DNA of 5,280 nucleotides from an uncultured Eubacterium sp. (GTDB lineage Bacteria > Bacillota > Clostridia > Oscillospirales > Acutalibacteraceae): NCBI GenBank assembly GCA_902462495.1, contig CABQCC010000105.1, forward strand, positions 1 to 5,280, written 5' to 3'. Shown here one piece after another: positions 1-5,280 of the stretch. A program made the position numbers and the translations under genes. The notes beneath the pieces were generated by a model. The model saw only the letters and a list, made by a program, of their open reading frames with translations. It ran no database searches and had not been told where the DNA came from. The stretch's first letter is position 1. Every line of letters starts with the position of its first letter.

Positions 1-66
1 AAACCAGTCGCCGCCTGCCATACCGTTGTCGTAGCCGTCGCCTGATGTGGTGATGTTGATTTTCAC
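1..66 (-). CDS. Unidentified protein, N-terminal 22 codons only (runs off left edge)
   Basis: I do not recognise this gene. A GTG start (66-64) follows a strong Shine-Dalgarno (AAAGGAGGA, 79-71) with five bases between GGAGG and the start, and the frame stays open to the window edge. The visible product begins MKINITTSGDGY and continues with a Gly/Asp-rich stretch ending GGDWF. The start overlaps the TGA stop of the preceding SPOCS gene by four bases (GTGA), a classic translational-coupling arrangement, so both proteins are probably made from one mRNA. No signal peptide or membrane segment shows in these 22 residues. In Clostridia a SPOCS-domain gene often sits beside ispE, but this N-terminus lacks the usual IspE opening (APAKINL-type), so I do not call it that. 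The fragment is 36/66 G+C, clearly richer than the neighbouring gene, although the sample is tiny. Confidence 0.72.
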   Translation of the reverse strand, partial: MKINITTSGDGYDNGMAGGDWF

Positions 67-1091
67 AATTTCCTCCTTTCGTTCATTGAAGCGGACAAAT
101 CGAGCGACAGTTTTGTATTCTGAGAATTGTTTACATACTGACCGTTTGTTATGCAGTCAAAGTTAGAATACGAATTTTTTGTTTTTTGACCGACAATGTA
201 GCCGTCGGAAATTATCTTTTTACATTCTTCCTTAATAACAATAACAGCAAGTGACAAATCACCGTATAATTCAATTTTTCCGCCGTTATCATCAGTTGAA
301 CTCTTTGCTTTGACATACAAACTGCCTTTGCTGATTTTTGCAATACAACTGCATTTTTCGTCAATACCCGATATTTCAACTATTTTGGAGGCTTCGAAAG
401 TAAAGTTAGCTTTGTCAATCTTGTTTTCGTTATTTGTGTACAAAACCGAAAGCGAAACATTCGATCTAATCAAAGCCTTATCCTTAATAGTCTTAATATC
501 CGTTGAAGTTGCATACAGTTCAAAACTGACAACTCTGTTTATTCCGTTTGAATTTGCAGGCAAAGTAAATGATTCTTCAACATCAATTTTGGATATAACC
601 GCATTCTCAACATAAGCAATTTTTTCTTCAGATTTTCTTAGTTTTGATTTTTCACACTTACAGACACAAGGGCAACTCTTTTTGTCAAAAACACTAACAT
701 TAAGAGCAAAAGAAGTGTGAACATCAATTCGTCTTTGGTTAATTATCCTAAAATTACAGTATTTATTGCATACGGAAGCAATGCCAAAAGCATATTCAGA
801 CACGCTGTCAATCGCAACACTTTCGTTGAAGTCCTCAACAAAATCTGTATACAAAAGTTCATTTTGCTCATTATAATAGGTCAAACAAATTTCTGTCTTA
901 CCGATTATGTAAACGGTCGAATCCTTTATATCGCAAGAGGTCACATAACTGTGTGCGGTGCACTTCACCACCTTAAAAATATCATCAAGATAGGCTTCGG
1001 GTGTTTCCTGATAATTCTTGTCTATGTTTATAGCTTTACAAAATACTAATTCATTCTTTTCAAGGCAAGAATATTCTTTTTCGAGTTCCAT
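63..1091 (-). CDS. SPOCS-domain (DUF3794) protein, cysteine-rich, SipL-like without LysM
   Basis: The 342-residue product looks like a protein with two SPOCS/DUF3794 modules. The first spans about residues 30-135 and contains the strand pattern GKTEICLTYYN followed by a basic RRIDVHTSF strand. The second spans about 155-290, with ESFTLPANS, then ALIRSNVSLSVLYTN, then IELYGDLSLAVIV. In SipL of Clostridioides difficile such a domain accompanies a C-terminal LysM and binds the coat ATPase SpoIVA. Here no LysM is seen; the last 45 or so residues are polar and Ser/Asn-rich. I see no signal peptide or membrane segment, so a cytoplasmic (mother-cell) location is inferred. There are 15 cysteines, including CPCVCKC at 140-146 between the modules. 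I chose the ATG at 1091 because AAAGGAGC (1105-1098) precedes it by seven bases; the longer open frame to 1157 would run into the terminator region. The family call rests on pattern, not a search. Confidence 0.75.
   Translation of the reverse strand: MELEKEYSCLEKNELVFCKAINIDKNYQETPEAYLDDIFKVVKCTAHSYVTSCDIKDSTVYIIGKTEICLTYYNEQNELLYTDFVEDFNESVAIDSVSEYAFGIASVCNKYCNFRIINQRRIDVHTSFALNVSVFDKKSCPCVCKCEKSKLRKSEEKIAYVENAVISKIDVEESFTLPANSNGINRVVSFELYATSTDIKTIKDKALIRSNVSLSVLYTNNENKIDKANFTFEASKIVEISGIDEKCSCIAKISKGSLYVKAKSSTDDNGGKIELYGDLSLAVIVIKEECKKIISDGYIVGQKTKNSYSNFDCITNGQYVNNSQNTKLSLDLSASMNERRKL
71..79 (-). promoter_or_regulatory. Ribosome binding site of the left-edge gene, inside the SPOCS coding sequence
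   Basis: AAAGGAGGA read on the minus strand lies within the last codons of the SPOCS gene and five bases (from GGAGG) before the GTG at 66. It is the main support for a real start there and for coupled translation of the two genes. Confidence 0.75.
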
Positions 1092-1117
1092 AATTTTGCT
1101 CCTTTCTATTTCAATTA

Positions 1118-1146
1118 AGACTATGCGAAAGAAACAAAAAATATCA
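1118..1146 (-). promoter_or_regulatory. Possible sigma-E-like (sporulation) promoter for the SPOCS gene
   Basis: On the minus strand TGATATT (1146-1140) is followed after 14 bases by CATAGTCT (1125-1118). This resembles the sigma-E pattern (ATATT, about 14 bases, CATACAnT) at the CATA and final T, but misses the central CA. The predicted start would fall near 1111, leaving a leader of about 20 bases that holds the ribosome binding site. I found no convincing sigma-A promoter in the same gap; TTGCCA (1157-1152) has no matching -10 at normal spacing. This is a tentative call. Confidence 0.3.
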
Positions 1147-1154
1147 CAGCTTGG

Positions 1155-1194
1155 CAAAAATAAAACACCGAGAATGAAAAAACATTCTCGATGC
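1155..1194 (-). terminator. Rho-independent terminator after clpX
   Basis: Read on the minus strand, CGAGAATG (1190-1183) and CATTCTCG (1176-1169) form a perfect 8-bp stem around a six-T loop. The stem extends through one G-U wobble to CA/TG pairs (11 bp, 12 counting a terminal G-U). It is followed by TTTTATTTTT (1165-1156). It lies 18 bases past the clpX stop codon and ends the tig-clpP-clpX transcript. The opposite strand has no T-tract after the stem, so it should act only leftward. Confidence 0.9.
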
Positions 1195-1211
1195 AGTTAA
1201 AACATATTAAA

Positions 1212-2492
1212 TTATGCGTTTTTGATGTCCTTTGGATGAAGAACCGTCGGCTTTCTTGATTTGTTTGTAAGAAGAAGCGGCTGAGTTGAATTGCGAACCG
1301 AATCCTCAGTTACAACGATTTTTTCAATAGAACAATCAGACGGAACGCTGAACATCAAATCACCCAACACACTCTCAAACACCGAGCGAAGTCCTCTTGC
1401 GCCTGTTTTTCTTTCAAGTGTAATGTCAGCCATGGCTTCAAGAGCACCGGGTTCAAATTCAAGTTCAACATTGTCCATTTCAAACAACTTGGTGTACTGC
1501 TTAACGATTGAATTCTTTGGTTCTGTCATAATCTTAACAAGAGCTTCCTTGTCGAGTTCATCGAGAACCGTAAGAACAGGAATTCTGCCGATAAGTTCAG
1601 GAATTAAGCCATATTTAACCAAATCGTGCTGATTGATACTTCTAAGGACTTCTTCTTTATTGTCAACATTCTTTGAAAGTTCAGAGCCAAAGCCGAGCGA
1701 ACCTTTACCCAAACGCTTTTCAACAATTTTGTCTATACCGTCAAATGCACCGCCACAGATGAACAAGATATTTGTTGTGTCAATCTGTATAAATTCTTGT
1801 TGCGGATGTTTTCTTCCGCCTCCCGGAGGAACATTTGAAACTGTACCCTCAAGGATTTTAAGAAGTGCCTGTTGAACGCCCTCACCGCTTACATCACGGG
1901 TGATAGAACGATTTTCGCTCTTTCGAGAAATCTTGTCAATTTCGTCAACATAAATGATGCCACGCTGTGCTTTTTCAATATCAAAATCAGCAGCCTGAAT
2001 CAAGCGGAGCAAAATATTTTCAACATCCTCGCCAACATAACCTGCTTCGGTAAGTGTGGTTGCATCTGCGATAGCAAACGGCACATCAAGGATTTTTGCC
2101 AAAGTCTGTGCAAGCATTGTTTTGCCGACACCTGTCGGACCAAGAAGCAAAATATTGCTTTTTTGCAAATCAACATCAGAACCGTTATCATAATAGATTC
2201 TCTTATAATGATTATAAACTGCAACAGAAAGATTTTTCTTTGCTTCGTCCTGCCCCACAACATACTCATCAAGTTTTGCCTTGATTTCCATAGGTTTCGG
2301 AATAACCATTTCTGAAAACTTCTTATCATATTTTGGTGCAGGCGTGCTCTGACGAATCAAATCCTCGCACAAAGCAACACATTCATCACAAATGAATACA
2401 CCCGGACCTTCGATAAGACGGTTAACCATAGATTCGCTCTTGCCACAGAAAGAACATCTGGCTACATTTACATTAGTCTCGTCTTTTGCCAA
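1212..2492 (-). CDS. clpX: ATP-dependent Clp protease ATP-binding subunit ClpX
   Basis: ClpX is a hexameric AAA+ unfoldase that recognises tagged or misfolded proteins in the cytoplasm, unfolds them with ATP and threads them into ClpP. The 426-residue product is full length. It has an N-terminal zinc-binding domain with Cys13, Cys16, Cys35 and Cys38. Walker A GPTGVGKT is at 118-125, the pore-1 loop GYVGED at 151-156, Walker B IIYVDEID at 179-186, and the pore-2 region RDVSGEGVQQ at 199-208. The ClpP-docking loop is LGF at 266-268 (IGF in E. coli). The arginine finger is Arg303 in GLIPELIGRIP, and the sensor-2 motif GARGLR is at 364-369. The start is TTG (2492-2490): AAGGAG sits eight bases upstream, and the next in-frame ATG (residue 22) would destroy the zinc finger. 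It is the last gene of the tig-clpP-clpX unit, 12 bases after clpP, and is followed by a terminator rather than lon genes. Confidence 0.97.
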   Translation of the reverse strand: MAKDETNVNVARCSFCGKSESMVNRLIEGPGVFICDECVALCEDLIRQSTPAPKYDKKFSEMVIPKPMEIKAKLDEYVVGQDEAKKNLSVAVYNHYKRIYYDNGSDVDLQKSNILLLGPTGVGKTMLAQTLAKILDVPFAIADATTLTEAGYVGEDVENILLRLIQAADFDIEKAQRGIIYVDEIDKISRKSENRSITRDVSGEGVQQALLKILEGTVSNVPPGGGRKHPQQEFIQIDTTNILFICGGAFDGIDKIVEKRLGKGSLGFGSELSKNVDNKEEVLRSINQHDLVKYGLIPELIGRIPVLTVLDELDKEALVKIMTEPKNSIVKQYTKLFEMDNVELEFEPGALEAMADITLERKTGARGLRSVFESVLGDLMFSVPSDCSIEKIVVTEDSVRNSTQPLLLTNKSRKPTVLHPKDIKNA

Positions 2493-2500
2493 AACCGATA

Positions 2501-2506
2501 CTCCTT
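2501..2506 (-). promoter_or_regulatory. clpX ribosome binding site overlapping the clpP stop codon
   Basis: AAGGAG on the minus strand shares two bases with the clpP stop codon (TAAGGAG) and stands eight bases before the TTG start of clpX. The position decides the TTG start and suggests that ribosomes finishing clpP help initiate clpX. Confidence 0.85.
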
Positions 2507-3095
2507 ATCTTTTCTCGATTACTTTATCAACAAGACCGTATTCCATAGCCTCGTTTGCAGACATCCAATTGTCTCTGTCTGTATCCTTAACAAGTGTTTC
2601 GTAATCCTTGCCACAGTTTTCAGCAAGAATTCTGTTAAGCTTTTCTTTAGTCTTTAAAAGATTTTTAGCAGCAATTTCAACATCTGTTGCCTGACCTGTA
2701 ATTCCGTTACCGCCAACAAGAGGTTGGTGGATAAGGATTTCGCTGTTTGGCAACGCAATTCTCTTGCCCTTTGCACCGCTGCTCAAAAGGAAAGCGCCCA
2801 TACTTGCAGCCATACCGACACAAATTGTTGAAACATCACACTTGATGTAGTTCATTGTGTCATAAATAGCAAGACCTGCGGTAACAGAGCCGCCCGGAGA
2901 ATTGATGTACAAAGAAATATCCTTTGTGCTGTCCTGACTTTCCAAGAACAACAACTGTGCAACAACGAGCGACGCTGTTTGATCGGTTACTTCATCAGAC
3001 AGAACAATAATTCTGTCTGACAAAAGTCTTGAAAAAATGTCTACGCTACGCTCGCCTGAGCTTGATTGTTCAATTACATAAGGCATTGATGCCAT
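2505..3095 (-). CDS. clpP: ATP-dependent Clp protease proteolytic subunit ClpP
   Basis: ClpP is the serine peptidase that forms a double heptameric barrel and degrades polypeptides fed in by ClpX (or ClpA/ClpC types). With the ATG at 3095 the product has 196 residues, the usual family length. The catalytic triad is complete: Ser98 in GMAASMG, His123 in HQP, and Asp175 (last Asp of DTDRD). The SPGGS oxyanion-hole motif lies at 66-70. The open frame reaches back to a GTG at 3104, but that codon is only two bases from the GGA of the Shine-Dalgarno (AAAGGA, 3112-3107). The ATG at 3095 is well spaced and gives MASMPYVIEQ, which lines up with B. subtilis MNLIPTVIEQ. The handle segment after His123 reads PLVGGNGITGQATD, three residues longer than the E. 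coli and B. subtilis type. It sits between tig (32 bases upstream) and clpX (12 bases downstream) and is probably co-transcribed with both. Confidence 0.97.
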   Translation of the reverse strand: MASMPYVIEQSSSGERSVDIFSRLLSDRIIVLSDEVTDQTASLVVAQLLFLESQDSTKDISLYINSPGGSVTAGLAIYDTMNYIKCDVSTICVGMAASMGAFLLSSGAKGKRIALPNSEILIHQPLVGGNGITGQATDVEIAAKNLLKTKEKLNRILAENCGKDYETLVKDTDRDNWMSANEAMEYGLVDKVIEKR

Positions 3096-3106
3096 ACTTA
3101 TCACTA

Positions 3107-3112
3107 TCCTTT
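3107..3112 (-). promoter_or_regulatory. clpP ribosome binding site
   Basis: AAAGGA on the minus strand in the 32-base gap after tig lacks the final GG of a full Shine-Dalgarno. Its spacing fits the ATG at 3095 (11 bases after GGA) and not the GTG at 3104 (2 bases), so it sets the clpP start. An AT-rich TAATTAA occurs twice just ahead of it (3130-3124 and 3117-3111). Confidence 0.6.
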
Positions 3113-3127
3113 AATTAGAATGGTTAA

Positions 3128-4408
3128 TTACTCTTTAACAGCGTTGTCAACAATGAAGTCAACAGCCTTGCGAGTAGTAATATCAGCAGAAAGTTGCTCT
3201 GCAGGAACAGCAGCCTTAATCTTGTCAGCTTCCATATTGTACTGTTCTGCAAGCTTGTTGATTTCTGCTTCGATTTCTTCTTCAGAAGCCTCAATGTTTT
3301 CAGCCTTTACGATAGCGTCAAGAGCAAGCTTTGACTTAACTTGTTGCTTTGCGCCCTCCATAAATTGTTCCTTGAACTGATCCATTGTTTGACCGAGATA
3401 CTGAAGATATGTATTGAGGTCAAGACCCTGCATTTGAAGTCTGTATGCATAATCCTGTACCATTTCGTCACACTTTTGAGTGAACATACATTCAGGAATT
3501 TCAACTTCCATATTTTCGCAAACTTGCTCAAGAATTTGATTTTCAAAATCAATCTTTGCATTTTCTGCTTTTCTGTCAGCGATTTGCTTCTTCAAATCTT
3601 CTTTAAGTTCATCAAGAGTATCAAACTCTGATACATCCTTTGCGAATTCATCGTCAAGTTCAGGAAGTTCCTTTGCCTTAATTTCGTTAATCTTACACTT
3701 GAAAACAGCGTCCTTGCCTGCAAGTGAAGGCTCATACTGCTCAGGGAATGTAACATTTACATCAAATTCCTCGCCTGCCTTATGACCTGCAACCTGCTCT
3801 TCAAAACCAGGAATAAAGCTGTTTGAACCAAGTTCAAGAGGATAATTCTCGCCCTTGCCGCCGTCAAAAGCAACATCATCAACAAAGCCTTCAAAATTAA
3901 TGTCGCAAGTATCGCCCATTGCAGACTCTCTGTCCTCAACAGTTACAAGACGAGAGTTTCTCTCCTGCATATTCTTGAGTTCTGTTTCAACATCTTCATC
4001 AGTTGCGTCTGTATCGAGCATCTTGCCCTTAATGCCCTTGTATTCGCCAAGCTTCACTTCAGGATATGTAGTAACCTTCATTGTGATTACAACGCCCTCT
4101 GCCTTGCTCATTACAGGGAAATCAACATCAGATGGCTGGTCAATAACATTAAGACCTGCTTCTTCAAATGCAGCACCTACTGCTTCAGGATAAACGATTT
4201 CAAGAGCTTCTTCATAGAAAGCACCTTCGCCGTATACCTTTTCAATCATACCCTGAGTAGCCTTACCCTTACGGAAGCCGGGAATTTGGATTGATTTTCT
4301 TTGCTTCAAATAAGCCTTTTTGCATGCTTCTGTAAATGTTTCTGCATCTACAGTAATTTCAAGTTCATAAACATTTGTCTCTACTTTATTAGATGACTTA
4401 AGTGCCAT
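3128..4408 (-). CDS. tig: Trigger factor, ribosome-associated chaperone and peptidyl-prolyl isomerase
   Basis: Trigger factor binds beside the ribosome exit tunnel and shields nascent chains; its FKBP-type domain isomerises prolyl bonds. The 426-residue product has the full three-part layout. The N-terminal ribosome-binding domain (about 1-115) carries the signature GFRKGK, with Phe45-Arg46-Lys47 as the ribosome-contact motif. The FKBP PPIase domain (about 162-245) includes INFEGFVDD, LELGSNSFIPGFE and VTFPEQY. The helical C-terminal substrate-cradling domain (about 246-426) is rich in Glu, Lys and Gln. The ATG at 4408 follows AAGGAGGG (4424-4417) by eight bases. It is the first gene of the tig-clpP-clpX unit and lies about 37 bases downstream of the predicted transcription start. 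The order matches that of many Firmicutes and links co-translational folding to proteolysis. No truncation or missing motif was seen. Confidence 0.97.
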   Translation of the reverse strand: MALKSSNKVETNVYELEITVDAETFTEACKKAYLKQRKSIQIPGFRKGKATQGMIEKVYGEGAFYEEALEIVYPEAVGAAFEEAGLNVIDQPSDVDFPVMSKAEGVVITMKVTTYPEVKLGEYKGIKGKMLDTDATDEDVETELKNMQERNSRLVTVEDRESAMGDTCDINFEGFVDDVAFDGGKGENYPLELGSNSFIPGFEEQVAGHKAGEEFDVNVTFPEQYEPSLAGKDAVFKCKINEIKAKELPELDDEFAKDVSEFDTLDELKEDLKKQIADRKAENAKIDFENQILEQVCENMEVEIPECMFTQKCDEMVQDYAYRLQMQGLDLNTYLQYLGQTMDQFKEQFMEGAKQQVKSKLALDAIVKAENIEASEEEIEAEINKLAEQYNMEADKIKAAVPAEQLSADITTRKAVDFIVDNAVKE

Positions 4409-4451
4409 AATAATGACCCTCCTTAATTAAATTACAATTTGATACCGTAGC

Positions 4452-4480
4452 ATTATACCACATAAACAAACATATTTCAA
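4452..4480 (-). promoter_or_regulatory. Sigma-A promoter of the tig-clpP-clpX operon
   Basis: On the minus strand TTGAAA (4480-4475) is separated by exactly 17 bases from a perfect TATAAT (4457-4452), with an extended -10 TG at 4460-4459. The predicted start is near 4445, giving a leader of about 37 bases. No CIRCE inverted repeat or CtsR-type GGTCAAA repeat is seen around it, so I see no sign of HrcA or CtsR control here. Expression is probably constitutive and strong. Confidence 0.88.
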
Positions 4481-4515
4481 TATATTTATTAAATAAATTA
4501 TTATATATAATATTA
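4479..4515. other. A/T-only tract upstream of the tig promoter (possible UP element)
   Basis: Thirty-seven consecutive A/T bases span the metallophosphoesterase stop codon and the sequence up to the tig -35 box. Two inverted repeats lie within it: a 14-bp palindrome (4499-4512) and ATTTATT/AATAAAT arms around one base (4484-4498). Position and composition suit an UP element bound by the RNA polymerase alpha subunit. Neither palindrome has the GC stem expected of an intrinsic terminator, so termination of the upstream gene is not shown. Confidence 0.5.
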
Positions 4516-5193
4516 ACGAATCAGCTTTGGTGTAAAGTCTAATCTGTCACAAGAAATAAGTCTGAACTCAATTCCGTCAACCGTGTCGTCAATCGCCATT
4601 TTAGCCGCTATACCGTGAAGATGCCCATAATAGCATTTTTTTATACCATATTGCTTGAGTAAATCTAAAATTTCATCACATTTGGTGTCGGTTGTAATCG
4701 GCGGATAATGAAGAAAAACGATTTTTTCCTCACATTCTGCGCTGTCGAGCGACATTTTCAGTCTGCCCACTTCCCTGTTCAGCACCTTTTCATCGTGTTC
4801 ATCGTTTATATCGAAAAGCCAGCCTCTGCTTCCGCAAATAGAAATATTTTCAACCGAATACGAATTATTAGAAAGGATTTTTATTGTATCAAAACCGTGT
4901 TGTTCGATAAATTCATTCATTTTCTTGGCAGTATTCCACCAATAATCGTGATTTCCTTTTAGAATAATCTTTTTACCTTTTAGGTTATTGATAAACTCAA
5001 AATCAGCAACAAGCCGGTCAAAATCCATTGCCCAGCTAATATCTCCTGCGATGACAACCGTGTCGTCATCGGTCACTAATTTGTTCCAATTTTTTTCAAT
5101 TCTGCCAACATAATCATTCCAACCCGGAAACGAATCCATCGGCTTGTCTGTGCCAAAAGACAAATGAGTATCGGCAATCGCAAAAATTGACAT
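4513..5193 (-). CDS. Calcineurin-like metallophosphoesterase
   Basis: The 226-residue product is a member of the binuclear-metal calcineurin-like phosphoesterase superfamily. It has the ordered metal-ligand motifs: Asp8 and His10 (ADTHL), Gly50-Asp51 in AGDISW, Gly-Asn-His-Asp at 80-83, His162 in LHYPP, and GHLH at 190-193. The GDISWAM and GNHDYWW contexts resemble the COG1768-type predicted phosphohydrolases common in Clostridia, whose substrates are unknown; some database entries name them serine/threonine phosphatases without proof. No signal peptide or membrane helix is present, so it should be cytoplasmic. The ATG at 5193 follows AGGAG (5203-5199) by five bases. It is divergent from the plus-strand gene at 5251, with 57 bases between starts, and lies 104 bases before tig. 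The tig promoter is strong and separate, so I do not count this gene as a functional part of the Clp unit. No clear terminator follows it. Confidence 0.9.
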   Translation of the reverse strand: MSIFAIADTHLSFGTDKPMDSFPGWNDYVGRIEKNWNKLVTDDDTVVIAGDISWAMDFDRLVADFEFINNLKGKKIILKGNHDYWWNTAKKMNEFIEQHGFDTIKILSNNSYSVENISICGSRGWLFDINDEHDEKVLNREVGRLKMSLDSAECEEKIVFLHYPPITTDTKCDEILDLLKQYGIKKCYYGHLHGIAAKMAIDDTVDGIEFRLISCDRLDFTPKLIR

Positions 5194-5250
5194 AAAATCT
5201 CCTTGAATAAAAGCGAAAATAAACCAAATAATAAATTTGAAGGGAGTAAA

Positions 5251-5280
5251 ATGCCAAACAACACCAAAAACAATGTCGCA
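5251..5280 (+). CDS. Start of a divergent gene, first 10 codons only (runs off right edge)
   Basis: An ATG at 5251 follows AGGGAG (5241-5246) by four bases and reads MPNNTKNNVA, open to the window edge. Ten residues cannot identify it. The polar N-T-K-x-x-x-A opening is compatible with some TetR/DhaS-type regulators, but that is only a guess. A possible promoter is TTGAAT (5203-5208), 18 bases, AATAAT (5227-5232), which would leave a very short leader. Evidence for a gene is the good ribosome binding site and the divergent layout with the metallophosphoesterase. Confidence 0.55.
   Translation, partial: MPNNTKNNVA

Noticed and set aside
1..66. IspE (CDP-ME kinase) as the left-edge gene
   Set aside because: Neighbourhood made it tempting, but the visible N-terminus lacks the AKINL-type opening; the GDGY is followed by DNG, not HEL as in IspE.
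1092..1157. Longer N-terminus of the SPOCS protein from an alternative start at 1157
   Set aside because: It would add 22 residues from the terminator tail and promoter gap; the ATG at 1091 has a well-spaced ribosome binding site and the longer start has none that I can see.
1291..2315. Plus-strand open frames opposite clpX
   Set aside because: They are antisense to a clearly conserved gene, lack ribosome binding sites worth noting and have no recognisable protein features.
3096..3104. GTG start for clpP at 3104
   Set aside because: It lies two bases from the GGA of the ribosome binding site. The ATG at 3095 is better spaced and matches the B. subtilis ClpP N-terminus position for position.
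4409..4478. CIRCE or CtsR operator controlling tig-clpP-clpX
   Set aside because: Neither the TTAGCACTC-N9-GAGTGCTAA repeat nor tandem GGTCAAA heptamers occurs in the leader or promoter.
4484..4512. AT palindromes as a terminator of the metallophosphoesterase gene
   Set aside because: The arms contain no G or C, so the hairpins would be too weak for intrinsic termination.
5187..5192. Perfect TTGACA on the plus strand as -35 box of the divergent gene
   Set aside because: No -10-like hexamer lies 16-18 bases downstream; the nearest A/T-rich candidates are at about 12-13 and 22 bases. It overlaps the start of the metallophosphoesterase gene and is probably chance.

Overview
The window looks like chromosomal DNA from a low-GC, Gram-positive Clostridia-type bacterium, plausibly from the Ruminococcaceae/Oscillospiraceae side. 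Three things point this way: the adjacent trigger factor - clpP - clpX order, strong AAGGAGG-type ribosome binding sites, and a SPOCS-domain (DUF3794, SipL-like) protein. SPOCS proteins are essentially confined to the endospore-forming Firmicutes lineage. The lineage is inferred; no rRNA or species marker is present.

All complete genes lie on the minus strand, so they read from high to low coordinates. From the right: the first ten codons of a plus-strand gene (5251-5280) diverge from a calcineurin-like metallophosphoesterase (5193-4513). An A/T-only tract and a near-consensus extended -10 promoter (4480-4452) follow. This promoter drives the housekeeping unit tig (4408-3128), clpP (3095-2505) and clpX (2492-1212). 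The unit ends in a hairpin-plus-U-tract terminator (1194-1155). A second, separate unit then begins: a cysteine-rich two-domain SPOCS protein (1091-63), coupled by a 4-base GTGA overlap to an unidentified gene that runs off the left edge (66-1).

The tig-clpP-clpX unit groups ribosome-associated folding of new chains (trigger factor) with ATP-dependent unfolding and degradation (ClpX feeding ClpP). All catalytic and nucleotide-binding residues I can check are present. In many Clostridia lonB/lonA follow clpX; here a terminator follows directly.

I see no mobile element, CRISPR array, tRNA, rRNA or riboswitch. Most of the window is ordinary core genome. The least explained part is the left-hand unit: a SPOCS protein with a CxCxCxC cluster, no LysM tail, a possible sporulation-type (sigma-E-like) promoter, and a translationally coupled partner of unknown nature.
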